64,000 nt of DNA from Bacilli bacterium (GCA_900767605.1 CAAFZT010000029.1:8343-72342), one strand, 5' to 3'. Numbered from the stretch's first letter, positions 43,141 to 51,801 are shown. Numbers and translations are program-made. Notes: generated from the letters alone by a model not told the origin.

Positions 43141-44346
43141 TTATTTCCCGTTTGTGCGAACAAAATGATACCAAAAATAGGATGCTTCGTTCCGGTTACT
43201 TAAAATTGAGGGCAAATAGGACGCCAAATCGTTAATCTGAATAGAAAATAACAGGCAAAGGATCAAATTTTCTAAGTAAGATGATCCCACGAGATTCTGT
43301 TTGGTTAAACTGCTGCCTAAGCAAAACAAAAGGGAAACGAGCAGGACGGTTAAAATTTTAAGAAACCATAAACGAGAATACCTAACCCCCTTCTTTTGGT
43401 AGGATTTTTGTTTATTTTCTAATCCTATTTTGTCGCTCTCTCCCCTTAAAAAATCGTCTTCGTCTTTTTCCACATCTTTCGCTATTTGGGCGGAATGTTT
43501 TTGAATAAAACAGAGCATAATCAGCAAAACTACCCCCGCAATTCCCAACATCACGCCTTGCCAAGGGCTAGTAAAACTGATGTAGAACAACAACGAACAA
43601 AGAATTCCAATTTCACAGGAAACACGAGGGATTGTTCCAAATATCGCGTTTTTATAAGTGTAATAATGGGTAAATAGCTCTTTGCGTAGCTCAGGATCTT
43701 CCTCCAACAAGCCTCGTTGATATCTCCGATCAAAGACAGACTGGAGATAACGGGAACAAACTAAAAATAGGCCTAAACTCGTTAAACCGACGAGATAAAA
43801 AGGCAAAGCAATCCATTTGGATACTCTTTCTGATAAAAGGAAGCCCATTCCAATCAAAAATACGGACGCGAACGATAATAACATTGGAATCCATCCGTTT
43901 TTTACGGAACGAATGTTTGGCTTGGGGACATCCTTTTTTCGAGACACGACGCCCAAATCCGTTACCATCACAACGCCAGAGAATATCCTTTCAAATCGTC
44001 TAATCTTAATTTTTCTTTTTCCTCTAGAGGGATCCAATATGGTCAAATCTGACTTTGAGGCCTTTACTAAAACACACATATGCTGAAGCCCGTCTTCTTC
44101 TAGAAGCACTAGTGCATTTTTAGAAGCCAAAAACCTCCAATCATAGGGGCTTCCAACGCGATAGGATCGAAGATTTAGGCCATGCTTAGCTCCGTATTCC
44201 TTTATCTCGTTTAGGGAAGGGGCGTTTTGCTCGGCCTCCGGTTCATCGGCGTACGCCCAATTTCGGTTTTTATCGCGTTTGCATAACAGCATTTTAACGC
44301 AGGCATAACCGCATCCTTTGCTTTGACATTGATAAATAATTTTCAT
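43141..44346 (-). CDS. C39-family peptidase fused to an ABC-exporter-like membrane domain, no ATPase
   Basis: Residues 1-130 are a C39 peptidase of the kind that trims double-glycine leaders of exported peptides: oxyanion Gln6, Cys12 in GCGYAC, His89 in LQHMCVL and Asp105 in TILDPS are in place. From residue 150 to the end there are about six hydrophobic helices like the membrane domain of bacteriocin exporters. The chain stops where the ATPase domain should begin (401 residues against about 700). ATG 44346 is chosen because it places Gln6 and Cys12 at the usual distance from the N-terminus; GTG 44391 is upstream in frame. No peptide precursor with a GG leader is evident nearby. Confidence 0.75.
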   Translation of the reverse strand: MKIIYQCQSKGCGYACVKMLLCKRDKNRNWAYADEPEAEQNAPSLNEIKEYGAKHGLNLRSYRVGSPYDWRFLASKNALVLLEEDGLQHMCVLVKASKSDLTILDPSRGKRKIKIRRFERIFSGVVMVTDLGVVSRKKDVPKPNIRSVKNGWIPMLLSFASVFLIGMGFLLSERVSKWIALPFYLVGLTSLGLFLVCSRYLQSVFDRRYQRGLLEEDPELRKELFTHYYTYKNAIFGTIPRVSCEIGILCSLLFYISFTSPWQGVMLGIAGVVLLIMLCFIQKHSAQIAKDVEKDEDDFLRGESDKIGLENKQKSYQKKGVRYSRLWFLKILTVLLVSLLFCLGSSLTKQNLVGSSYLENLILCLLFSIQINDLASYLPSILSNRNEASYFWYHFVRTNGK

Positions 44347-44406
44347 ACATACATTTAACGAATAGATTTGCGTTTCCGCGAAAAAATGCACATATGAATC
44401 AAAAAA

Positions 44407-44437
44407 GCCAGCATTAATCGAATTGATTTTTGCTGGC
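44407..44437 (-). terminator. Intrinsic terminator after deoC
   Basis: GCCAGCA/TGCTGGC stem with a 17-base loop that can pair further; on the minus strand followed by TTTTTT. Confidence 0.8.
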
Positions 44438-44480
44438 TTTCTGAAAAATCTTAACGTTTTTTAAAAAGAGGTTTCCAAAA

Positions 44481-45137
44481 TTAGAACAGCTCTTTTTCTT
44501 TCGTGATGTTAACAGAGGCGCTGCAACCAATGCGGTTCGCCCCGGCTTCCACCATTTCTTCCACTTCGGACAAATGGTGAATTCCACCGCTGGCTTTTAC
44601 ACCAACGTTTTTTCCAACGGTTTCTCTCATAATACGCACGGCATGAACGCTTGCTCCGCCCGCTTTATTAAACCCCGTGCTGGTTTTTACGAATTGTGCG
44701 CCGCCACGAACGGAGGCCAGACAAGCCTCTTTAATTTCCTCGTCGGTTAGAATGGATGTTTCCAAAATGACCTTCAAAGTAGTATCCCCGATTGCTTCCT
44801 TAACCCGACGAACTTCTTCTTCCGTGTAGGCAAAATCGGCCTCTTTCACCTTTCCGGTGTTGATGACCATATCTACTTCTTGAGCCCCTTCATCCACGGC
44901 AATAGAGGCCTCTGCAGACTTGATTGAGACGCTATTGGCCCCCAAGGGAAAGCCAACGACGGTGCATACCTTCACGTCGCTCCCTTCCAATTCTTTGGAA
45001 CAAAGAGGGACAAAGCAGGGGTTAACACAAACGGAGGCAAAGCGATATTGTTTTGCTTCGCTGCACAAAGCGATAATTTCTTTCGATGTTGCCTCTTGTT
45101 TTAAAAGGGTGTGATCAAATAGTTTATTGAATTCCAT
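44481..45137 (-). CDS. deoC: Deoxyribose-phosphate aldolase
   Basis: Splits 2-deoxyribose 5-phosphate into glyceraldehyde 3-phosphate and acetaldehyde. The Schiff-base Lys lies in FVKTSTGFNKAGG, the second Lys in GVKASGGI, and the N-terminus has DHTLLKQEATSKEI. The 218 residues fit. It lies alone between two terminators, so it must be transcribed from a promoter within the 45 bases after rpmF or by read-through. It completes the deoxynucleoside catabolism begun by deoB. Confidence 0.95.
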   Translation of the reverse strand: MEFNKLFDHTLLKQEATSKEIIALCSEAKQYRFASVCVNPCFVPLCSKELEGSDVKVCTVVGFPLGANSVSIKSAEASIAVDEGAQEVDMVINTGKVKEADFAYTEEEVRRVKEAIGDTTLKVILETSILTDEEIKEACLASVRGGAQFVKTSTGFNKAGGASVHAVRIMRETVGKNVGVKASGGIHHLSEVEEMVEAGANRIGCSASVNITKEKELF

Positions 45138-45160
45138 AAATGCTCCTTATGTGAAAAAAA

Positions 45161-45176
45161 CGTGCCGAAGGGCACG
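45161..45176 (-). terminator. Intrinsic terminator after rpmF
   Basis: CGTGCC/GGCACG stem with a four-base loop, then seven T on the minus strand, six bases beyond the rpmF stop. Confidence 0.85.
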
Positions 45177-45182
45177 CTTGCA

Positions 45183-45374
45183 TTATTTCTGTTCTTTCTT
45201 TTTAACAGAGATAACTTCTTTGCCGTTGTAATAGCCGCATTCGGGGCAAACGCGATGGGAACGGATCATCGCGCCACAGTGCGGGCAGGCGACCAATCCG
45301 GTGACCTCGAGTTTGAAATGCGTACGGCGTAGACGTTTACGAGTTTTGCTCGTGCGACGTTGTGGGACTGCCAT
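45183..45374 (-). CDS. rpmF: 50S ribosomal protein L32
   Basis: Small zinc-binding ribosomal protein. MAVPQRRTSKTRKRLRRTH at the start and two CxxC pairs (CPHCGAMI and CPECGYY) are diagnostic. The 63 residues fit. AAAGGAG stands nine bases before ATG, and a strong promoter and terminator make it a single-gene unit. Confidence 0.96.
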   Translation of the reverse strand: MAVPQRRTSKTRKRLRRTHFKLEVTGLVACPHCGAMIRSHRVCPECGYYNGKEVISVKKKEQK

Positions 45375-45399
45375 TTGAAAACTCCTTTCGAACGAAGGA

Positions 45400-45427
45400 A
45401 TTATATGAAATAAAGATTAGACTTCAA
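45400..45427 (-). promoter_or_regulatory. Sigma-A promoter of rpmF
   Basis: Minus-strand TTGAAG (45427-45422), 16-base spacer, TATAAT (45405-45400); about 25 bases from the -10 to the rpmF ATG. Confidence 0.75.
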
Positions 45428-45462
45428 CTCGAATTATTAGAAGATGTCCAAAAAATTTAAAA

Positions 45463-46743
45463 TTAATCCGATGCCGTCTCATTATTATATGTTACTAGAA
45501 TCATTTCCCCATGGAGCGGTTTTTCCGATTTTATCTTAACTAGCAGATAGTTGGAGGTGTGGCCATAGGCATAACCGGATTTAGGATCAAAATCTTCAAA
45601 AAGCACGGGCAGATCTTGGCTAAAGAATCGTTTTTTGTAATTTTCACGAAGTTCACGAGACAAATCCAATAATTGGTGAACGCGTGCTTTTTTTATTTTA
45701 GGTTCCACATCGGGCAAGGCGTGTGCGAGTGTGCCAGGCCGTGAAGAAAAAGGAAAGACATGTATCTCGGCAAAATCAGCTTGTCTGCAAAAATCCATGG
45801 TTTCTTGCCATTCTACGTCATTTTCCTGAGGAAAACCCGCGATGACGTCTGTTGTTATTGCGATTTGGGGTCGAATTCGACGAATGGCCACTAACTTAGA
45901 AAGAAAAGATGCCGTGTCGTACTTCCTTTTCATGCGCTGGAGCACGGTGACCGATCCGGACTGCAGAGGGATATGTAAATGATCGACAACTTGGGGGTAA
46001 CGAGCTAGCAAATCCAAGAAATCATCTTGTATTTCTGACTCTTCGATGGAAGAAATCCGAATTCGAGGCAAGGAAGGACAGGCAACTAAAATGCTTTCAA
46101 TTAACTGAGGAAGGCGAAAAGAACCGTCTCCAAGGTCCAAACCATAGGCGCCGATATGAATTCCCGTGATGACGATTTCTTTATATCCATTGGAGACAAG
46201 CTTTTTAGCCTCATCAATTACCATGCGAGGGTCACGAGAGCGCGAATTTCCGCGTAAAAAAGGGATAAGGCAATACGAGCAAAAATTGTTGCACCCATCT
46301 TGAACTTTTAAATAGGCACGCGCATTGTCACAAAAAGCTGAAAAGCCTAACTCTTCATAGGTTTCTTTTCGAACGTTAGATTTAATGTCAATGCAATTAA
46401 TTTTAGTTTTTAAAAAGGTTTCAATGGCCTCGTAAATCTTGGAACGATCCGCCGATCCAAAAACGAGGTTAGCTCCCAGGGATTCCGCTTCCTCTCCATG
46501 TTTTTGTGAATAGCACCCCATCACGACAATAATCGCATTAGGGTTTCCTTTTCGATAGGAAGAAATATGCTGGCGAGATTTTTGATCCGCTCTACCAGTT
46601 ACAGAGCATGTATTAATAATAATGACATCAGCGTCTTGCGCGTTTTCGCATGGGGAATATCCATGGGACGAAAGCTCAGTCCCGATTGCGGATAGTTCAT
46701 AGGAATTTACCTTGCATCCTAAAGAATGTAGAAAATATTTCAT
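45463..46743 (-). CDS. mtaB: tRNA t6A37 methylthiotransferase MtaB
   Basis: Radical-SAM enzyme that converts t6A to ms2t6A at position 37 of tRNAs reading ANN codons. The N-terminal UPF0004 domain has SLGCKVNSYE, INTCSVT and MGCYSQ with three cluster Cys; the radical-SAM motif is CNNFCSYCLIP; a C-terminal TRAM domain is present though poorly conserved. The 426 residues fit. Position after rsmE is standard in Bacillota, with one unknown gene inserted. Confidence 0.94.
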   Translation of the reverse strand: MKYFLHSLGCKVNSYELSAIGTELSSHGYSPCENAQDADVIIINTCSVTGRADQKSRQHISSYRKGNPNAIIVVMGCYSQKHGEEAESLGANLVFGSADRSKIYEAIETFLKTKINCIDIKSNVRKETYEELGFSAFCDNARAYLKVQDGCNNFCSYCLIPFLRGNSRSRDPRMVIDEAKKLVSNGYKEIVITGIHIGAYGLDLGDGSFRLPQLIESILVACPSLPRIRISSIEESEIQDDFLDLLARYPQVVDHLHIPLQSGSVTVLQRMKRKYDTASFLSKLVAIRRIRPQIAITTDVIAGFPQENDVEWQETMDFCRQADFAEIHVFPFSSRPGTLAHALPDVEPKIKKARVHQLLDLSRELRENYKKRFFSQDLPVLFEDFDPKSGYAYGHTSNYLLVKIKSEKPLHGEMILVTYNNETASD

Positions 46744-46748
46744 GTTAT

Positions 46749-47546
46749 TTAAATCCCTTTATCTATTTTCCTAAAAAACTTGTGTTCATCGAGTTTATTT
46801 TTATAGACAAAACTACTAGATATTAACTTATTATCAACCAGTCTTTTCACAAATTCTTCCTTATTGTTCTCAAAGTATGCATTAAGGACAGGTTCGATTC
46901 TTTCCAACATATGGTTGGTATTTTTTCGATGTAATCCGCGGTCGAACAAAGGAATGGACACCTCAAGTCTCCCTTCTTCGTTTACAATATAAATTTCATA
47001 GGAATCGTAGTTATAATACACCGCCTCTCCTTTAACGGTTTTAACCTTTACCAGTTTCGTGAAAAAAGAATTGTAAAGTTCAGGACCGTATGTGTCGAAC
47101 GGATCAATGAGCAAAGCTTCAAAATGAGTTAGCAATTTCTTAAAATTTTTATCTTGAAACGAGAAAAAATTATCCGAATATATATTGTTAATAGAACGAG
47201 GAAATACGGGGACAAAAATCTTGGTGTTCCCATCTTGGAAATAAGGCAAATCGAGCATCTTCTTTTTTATATCCGAGACAATGCATTCTTGGCTAGATTC
47301 CACTCCCAATTTTCGATCTTCTTTCAAACGTTCCATAAACATCGTTTCGATGCATTCTTTGTTGGATAAAGCGGCAATTAGAATATTTGCTCGAATGATA
47401 TCGAAAGGTTTGGTGGCCTTAGAAAAATTCGAATAGGAGGGAATATCCGCTAAAATCCCTGAATTACGGAGAAAGTAGTCCATTGCAGCGCTACGGGAAA
47501 ACGGAGTGGAGGACTGCTTCTTTTCTAATTCTTTGAAAAAATCCAT
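46749..47546 (-). CDS. Unrecognised 265-residue cytosolic protein
   Basis: Starts at ATG 47546, sharing its A with the rsmE stop TAA; GGAG is about thirteen bases upstream. The product begins MDFFKELEKKQSSTPFSRSA and has no signal or membrane segment. It is rich in Phe, Tyr and Asn, with blocks IFVPVFPRSINNIY, YYNYDSYEIYIVNEEG and LEVSIPLFDRGLHRK. A beta-rich middle and helical ends are likely. I do not know the family. Placement between rsmE and mtaB is usually empty in Bacilli, so it may be lineage-specific. It is lower in GC than its neighbours. Confidence 0.6.
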   Translation of the reverse strand: MDFFKELEKKQSSTPFSRSAAMDYFLRNSGILADIPSYSNFSKATKPFDIIRANILIAALSNKECIETMFMERLKEDRKLGVESSQECIVSDIKKKMLDLPYFQDGNTKIFVPVFPRSINNIYSDNFFSFQDKNFKKLLTHFEALLIDPFDTYGPELYNSFFTKLVKVKTVKGEAVYYNYDSYEIYIVNEEGRLEVSIPLFDRGLHRKNTNHMLERIEPVLNAYFENNKEEFVKRLVDNKLISSSFVYKNKLDEHKFFRKIDKGI

Positions 47547-48259
47547 TATTTCCTTTTCTCCATCATAGATCCAATAAGGCAAGCTCCGTATAATCCGGCT
47601 GTTTCAGCCCTTAGAATACGTTTCCCTAACGATACGATGCGGAATCCCGCCTTTTGGGCTTGTTCCACTTCTGCGGGCGTAAAGCCACCCTCAGGACCGA
47701 TTACAAATAAGGTGTCATCCATTTTCATTTCTTCCAAAGCGACCAAAAGAGGGTCGCCATGAAGGGATTCATTCTCATAGGCGAGGATTTTATTGGGATA
47801 TGGCAAAACTAATATTTCGTTCCAGCTTTGATAGGCGGATAGTTCTGGCAAACGTCCCCGTCGGCACTGTTTTGCCGATTCGTTCGCTATTTTTTGGAGC
47901 CGTTCCCATTTCGGATCCTTTTTCACTTTGGGCCGAACCACGCATCGCTCGGTAACGCAGGGATAAAACGAAGTCGCCCCTAACTCCGTCGATTTTTGTA
48001 CGAGCCATTCAGAATGTTCGCTTTTTAAGACGCTGAAAGCGATTCCTAGCCGATAAGGCAATTCCCGGCTGGGCAACGCTATTTTCTTTTCAATCTTTAA
48101 AGGATAGACGGAAGCAACCGTGCATAAATAAACACATCCATCGGCACCTACTTCGATTTCCTCACCGACTTGAGCCCGTTTAACATGAACCAAATGGTGC
48201 TCATCTTCAGGGCTAAGGATTACGCGGTTGTCGACAATTTGACCAAAGAAATGTTGCAT
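47546..48259 (-). CDS. rsmE: 16S rRNA (uracil-1498-N3)-methyltransferase RsmE
   Basis: SPOUT-fold SAM methyltransferase for m3U1498. An N-terminal PUA-like domain (HLVHVKRAQVGEEIEVG) is followed by the knotted domain with KSTELGATSFYPCVTERC, ESAKQCRRGRLPEL and VIGPEGGFTPAEVE. The 237 residues fit. It overlaps both neighbours through TAATG junctions. prmA, which normally stands between dnaJ and rsmE, is replaced by a zinc-ribbon membrane protein. Confidence 0.95.
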   Translation of the reverse strand: MQHFFGQIVDNRVILSPEDEHHLVHVKRAQVGEEIEVGADGCVYLCTVASVYPLKIEKKIALPSRELPYRLGIAFSVLKSEHSEWLVQKSTELGATSFYPCVTERCVVRPKVKKDPKWERLQKIANESAKQCRRGRLPELSAYQSWNEILVLPYPNKILAYENESLHGDPLLVALEEMKMDDTLFVIGPEGGFTPAEVEQAQKAGFRIVSLGKRILRAETAGLYGACLIGSMMEKRK

Positions 48260-48690
48260 TAGCGGAGGAACTCCCCGTTGCCGTCTTTAGGAGATTCTTT
48301 CTTTAAGAAAAGTAGTCCACGAACAAAATGGAAAAGCCAAAATGCGAGAAAAGGTAAAACGAAAGACAGAGGATTTTTCCATAATACAAAATATAAAACG
48401 CTGCCAATTCCGGCAACTCCAAGTAATGTAATTAAAAGCCAAATCCAACCTTTCTTCGGTTCAAGCAAATAGAATTCCTTGACGCCTAAATTCCCAAAAA
48501 ACATGCACAACAACGCAGCTTTTTTTTGGGATTTGCATCGATAAAGATTTTGAGATTTTAACCCGGCGATATTCTGGGTCACGTCCATAGTTTGATAGGT
48601 ATCGGTGATCGGATCCTTTACGCCGCAATAAGGGCAAACGTCCGAATCAAGTCTCGATATTTCGTGATGACAATTCTTACAATAAGGCAT
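48259..48690 (-). CDS. Zinc-ribbon membrane protein with TM2-like domain
   Basis: Begins MPYCKNCHHEI with a second CPYCG pair, an N-terminal zinc ribbon. Two hydrophobic segments follow (WIWLLITLLGVAGIGSVLYF and a second) with a preceding NLGVKEFYLL segment that resembles the start of TM2 domains. The function is unknown. ATG 48690 is preferred because a TATAAT ends six bases upstream and the zinc ribbon then starts at residue 1; ATG 48729 adds 13 residues and lies just after a hairpin with the only nearby AAGG. It occupies the usual position of prmA. Confidence 0.6.
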   Translation of the reverse strand: MPYCKNCHHEISRLDSDVCPYCGVKDPITDTYQTMDVTQNIAGLKSQNLYRCKSQKKAALLCMFFGNLGVKEFYLLEPKKGWIWLLITLLGVAGIGSVLYFVLWKNPLSFVLPFLAFWLFHFVRGLLFLKKESPKDGNGEFLR

Positions 48691-48696
48691 AGGATG

Positions 48697-48702
48697 ATTA
48701 TA
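48697..48702 (-). promoter_or_regulatory. -10 box six bases from the zinc-ribbon gene ATG
   Basis: Minus-strand TATAAT directly before ATG 48690; no Shine-Dalgarno. The -35 is poor, so this could be chance inside the longer reading frame. Confidence 0.35.
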
Positions 48703-48736
48703 GGTCTTCTCTCTAACTTGCTTAAGCATTTTTAAA

Positions 48737-48764
48737 AACCTTGTTTCAAATTAGAAGCAAGGTT
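48737..48764 (-). terminator. Probable terminator of the heat-shock operon
   Basis: AACCTTG/CAAGGTT seven-pair stem with a 14-base loop five bases after the dnaJ stop, running into a short T run on the minus strand. Of moderate strength. Confidence 0.55.
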
Positions 48765-48768
48765 CGAT

Positions 48769-49908
48769 TCATTTAACGAACTTGTCCTTCCATTTCTGGT
48801 AAGGAGAATCTTTTGAACTCGATTGATTTTGGAATTCCTGCAGCAATTGCTTCTGATTCTTTCCAAGTCGAGTCGGTGTTTTCACCTTTACATGAATAAA
48901 TTCATCGCCGGGCTTACCGCTACGAAGGTCTTTAATTCCTTTTTCACGAATCTTCAAGATATCGTCAGGCTGTGTCCCTTCTGGAATACGAACCGAAACT
49001 TCCCCATAAACTGTCGGAACGTCGATTTCGCAGCCGAGGGCGCAATCTACGAAACTCAAGGGAACTTCGATATGGACATTGTTTCCATCGCGACGGAAAT
49101 AAGGATGATCTTGTACCAATACTTCGACATACATGTCTCCATTTGGCCCACCGTTTTCTCCACGTTCCCCCTTTCCAGAAACGCGAATTTGCTGGCCGTT
49201 ATTGATACCCGCAGGCACATTCACGGTCAAATCTTTTTTAACATGCGTATAGCCACTACCGCCGCAAAGATGGCAAGCGTGGGAAATTTTCTTCCCCGTT
49301 CCATGGCAATCAGAGCAAGTGGTCTTCGATTGCATGTTGCCAAAAATCGTGCGCTGTGTTGTCGTCACATAACCACGGCCTCCGCAAGTGGGGCAAGTCG
49401 TAAAGTCACTGGGGCTTTCCGCGCCCGTTCCGCCACAATGAGCGCACGGCTCATCATAGGAAACGGGGAACGTAATCTTGGTTCCAAGAATCGCGTCCAT
49501 GAAGGTGATGCGAACTCGGCGCAAAACGTCCGCTCCTTTTGTTGGACCCGAAGAAGCTGAACGCCTCGAAGATCCGCCTCCACCAAAGAAACTGGAGAAA
49601 ATATCGTTTAAATCGACATCGCCAAATCCCTGGCTGCTGAATCCTTGGCCAAAAGGGCCCGCTCCACCGGTAGAACCACCGTTTTCAAACGCGGCAAAAC
49701 CAAAACGATCGTAGTTTTGACGTTTTTGTTCATCGGAGAGAACTTCATAAGCCTCGGTCACTTCTTTGAATTTATCCGCGGCATCGGGAGCTTTGTTCAA
49801 GTCGGGGTGATATTGTTTGGCCAATTTGCGATAGGCGCTTTTGATTTCATCTTGGGTAGCATTTTTGCTGACGCCAAGAACTTCATAATAATCTCTTTTT
49901 TCCGCCAT
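48769..49908 (-). CDS. dnaJ: Chaperone protein DnaJ
   Basis: Hsp40 co-chaperone of DnaK. The J domain (residues 1-70) has YHPDLNK; a Gly/Phe-rich stretch follows; the zinc domain has four CxxCxGxG repeats (CAHCGGTG, CPTCGGRG, CSDCHGTG, CHLCGGSG); the C-terminal substrate domains complete 379 residues. GGAG lies before the ATG. Last gene of the hrcA-grpE-dnaK-dnaJ operon; a GC-rich hairpin separates it from dnaK. Confidence 0.97.
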   Translation of the reverse strand: MAEKRDYYEVLGVSKNATQDEIKSAYRKLAKQYHPDLNKAPDAADKFKEVTEAYEVLSDEQKRQNYDRFGFAAFENGGSTGGAGPFGQGFSSQGFGDVDLNDIFSSFFGGGGSSRRSASSGPTKGADVLRRVRITFMDAILGTKITFPVSYDEPCAHCGGTGAESPSDFTTCPTCGGRGYVTTTQRTIFGNMQSKTTCSDCHGTGKKISHACHLCGGSGYTHVKKDLTVNVPAGINNGQQIRVSGKGERGENGGPNGDMYVEVLVQDHPYFRRDGNNVHIEVPLSFVDCALGCEIDVPTVYGEVSVRIPEGTQPDDILKIREKGIKDLRSGKPGDEFIHVKVKTPTRLGKNQKQLLQEFQNQSSSKDSPYQKWKDKFVK

Positions 49909-49936
49909 AAGCGCTCCTTCCTAAATTGCATAAAGG

Positions 49937-49962
49937 CGCGGCGCTCCGATTAGAACGCCGCG
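49937..49962 (-). promoter_or_regulatory. GC-rich hairpin between dnaK and dnaJ
   Basis: CGCGGCG/CGCCGCG, seven perfect pairs around a 12-base loop, with only three T after it. Too T-poor for a full terminator; it may tune dnaJ expression or act as a processing or stability element. Confidence 0.5.
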
Positions 49963-49977
49963 TCCAACATCTAGTTT

Positions 49978-51801
49978 TTACTTCTTATCGGTGAAATCGG
50001 CATCAACGACATCGTCTGCCGTTTCATGTCCTTCCCCCGTAGAAGTCGCATTTTGAGCACCAGCAGCGGATTGTTGCTGTTGAGCCGCCATGCGCGCCGC
50101 ATCTTCCAAGCGTCCGACGATTTCGCGCAATTTCTCGATATCGTTAGCTGCGATGGCACCGGAAGCTTCATCGCGAAGTTTGGTGAGTTCTTCTTTCTGC
50201 TTGGCATCCAAAGAATCACCTTTTTCTGAGAGCGTGCGGTTGATTTCGTCCACATAGGTTTGCGCCTTGTTTTTGATTTCAATATCGCCTTTTCTCTTTT
50301 CGTCTTCGGCTTTATGTTCCTCGGCTTCCTTCACCATGCGATCGATATCGCTCTTGGAAAGGCCATTGCTATTTTGAATCGTGATATCCGCGGTCTTTTG
50401 AGTATCGAGGTCTTTGGCCGAGACTTTGACGATACCGTTGACGTCGATGGAGAATTTCACTTCAATGCGAGGTTCGCCGCGACGAGCCGGGCGAATTCCG
50501 GAAAGTTGGAAGTGCCCGAGTAATTTGTTATCGTGGGCCATCGGACGTTCGCCTTGGTAGACCATGATATCAACAGCGGGTTGATTGTCTTCCGCCGTGG
50601 AGAAGACTTGGCTCTTCTCCGTCGGAATCGTGGTATTGCGTTGGATAAGCGGAGTCATAACCCCGCCCAAGGTTTCAATGCCGAGGGTAAGCGGGGTGAC
50701 ATCGAGAAGAACGACGTCTTTGACATCCCCAGCGATAACGGCCCCTTGAATCGCCGCACCAGCGGAAACCGCTTCATCTGGGTTGACCGAGAGGTTAATA
50801 GAACGACCAGAAACTTGCTTCACCATTTCTTGGACAGCTGGCATACGGGTCGAGCCACCAATCATCAAGATATCGGCAAGGTCAGAATAGGAGAGCCCAG
50901 CATCGTGCATCGCTTTTTCCATCGGAACCTTGCAACGTTCAAGTAGCGGACGGGTCAAATCTTGGAATTTAGCGCGGGTAAGCGTGGTTTCGAAGTTGAT
51001 CGGACCAGAGCTGCTCATGCCAATGAAAGGAAGAGAGATCGTCGTTTCCACCGAACTAGAAAGTTCGATTTTCGCGCGTTCAGCCGCATCAAGGAAACGT
51101 TGACGGGCCATTTTGTCGGTCAAATCAACACCATTTTGAATCTTGATTTGCGCCTGGATCCAATCCGCGATCGCGTGGTCCCAGTCGTCGCCGCCAAGTT
51201 GGGTGTCCCCGGAAGTAGAAAGAACTTCGAAGGTTCCATCGCCAATATCCAAAATCGAGACATCGAGAGTGCCGCCGCCAAGGTCGAAGACCAAGACTTT
51301 ACCACTCTTATTGGTATCTACGCCGAAGGCCAAGCAGGCCGCGGTCGGTTCGTTAATAATGCGAACAACGTCGAGTCCGGCGATGGTACCGGCATCTTTG
51401 GTCGCCTGACGTTGGGCATCGTTGAAGTAAGCCGGAACCGTTATGACAGCCTTTTTAATTGGCTGACCAAGGTTCTTTTCGGCATAGCCCTTCATATAGG
51501 CGAGGACTTTGGAAGAGATTTCCTGTGGGGTGAAGTCTTTATTGATGCAGTTAATGTGGAATTTCTCCGAACTGCCCATCTTCCTCTTCGCGCTGGAAAC
51601 GGTATCCGGGTTGGTGATCGCTTGACGCTTCGCCGCGTTGCCAACGATTTCTTCGCCACTTGCTTTAAAAGCAACGACGGAAGGGGTCGTATTGGTTCCT
51701 TCCGGATTGGGGATGACTTTGACATTCCCGTCTGCTTGGCGATAGCTGATGACCGAATTGGTCGTGCCAAGGTCAATGCCAACAATAATTTCTTTTGCCA
51801 T
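49978..51801 (-). CDS. dnaK: Chaperone protein DnaK
   Basis: Hsp70 chaperone. The ATPase domain has VGIDLGTTNSVISY, VITVPAYFNDAQRQATKDAG, FDLGGGTLDVSIL and IGGSTRMPAVQE; the substrate domain begins around VTPLTLGIETLGG. The length of 607 residues and the missing insertion in the N-terminal lobe are typical of Gram-positive DnaK. The C-terminal tail ends VVDADFTDKK. AAGGAG precedes the ATG. It follows grpE by 17 bases and is repressed with it through CIRCE. Confidence 0.98.
   Translation of the reverse strand: MAKEIIVGIDLGTTNSVISYRQADGNVKVIPNPEGTNTTPSVVAFKASGEEIVGNAAKRQAITNPDTVSSAKRKMGSSEKFHINCINKDFTPQEISSKVLAYMKGYAEKNLGQPIKKAVITVPAYFNDAQRQATKDAGTIAGLDVVRIINEPTAACLAFGVDTNKSGKVLVFDLGGGTLDVSILDIGDGTFEVLSTSGDTQLGGDDWDHAIADWIQAQIKIQNGVDLTDKMARQRFLDAAERAKIELSSSVETTISLPFIGMSSSGPINFETTLTRAKFQDLTRPLLERCKVPMEKAMHDAGLSYSDLADILMIGGSTRMPAVQEMVKQVSGRSINLSVNPDEAVSAGAAIQGAVIAGDVKDVVLLDVTPLTLGIETLGGVMTPLIQRNTTIPTEKSQVFSTAEDNQPAVDIMVYQGERPMAHDNKLLGHFQLSGIRPARRGEPRIEVKFSIDVNGIVKVSAKDLDTQKTADITIQNSNGLSKSDIDRMVKEAEEHKAEDEKRKGDIEIKNKAQTYVDEINRTLSEKGDSLDAKQKEELTKLRDEASGAIAANDIEKLREIVGRLEDAARMAAQQQQSAAGAQNATSTGEGHETADDVVDADFTDKK

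Noticed and set aside
45220..45380. CRISPR-like or other tandem repeats
   Set aside because: No regularly spaced direct repeats were seen here or anywhere in the window; the basic stretch is simply L32.
48759..48775. tRNA T-arm-like GGTTCGATTC
   Set aside because: No acceptor stem, D-arm or anticodon arm pairs around it; it belongs to the dnaJ terminator hairpin.
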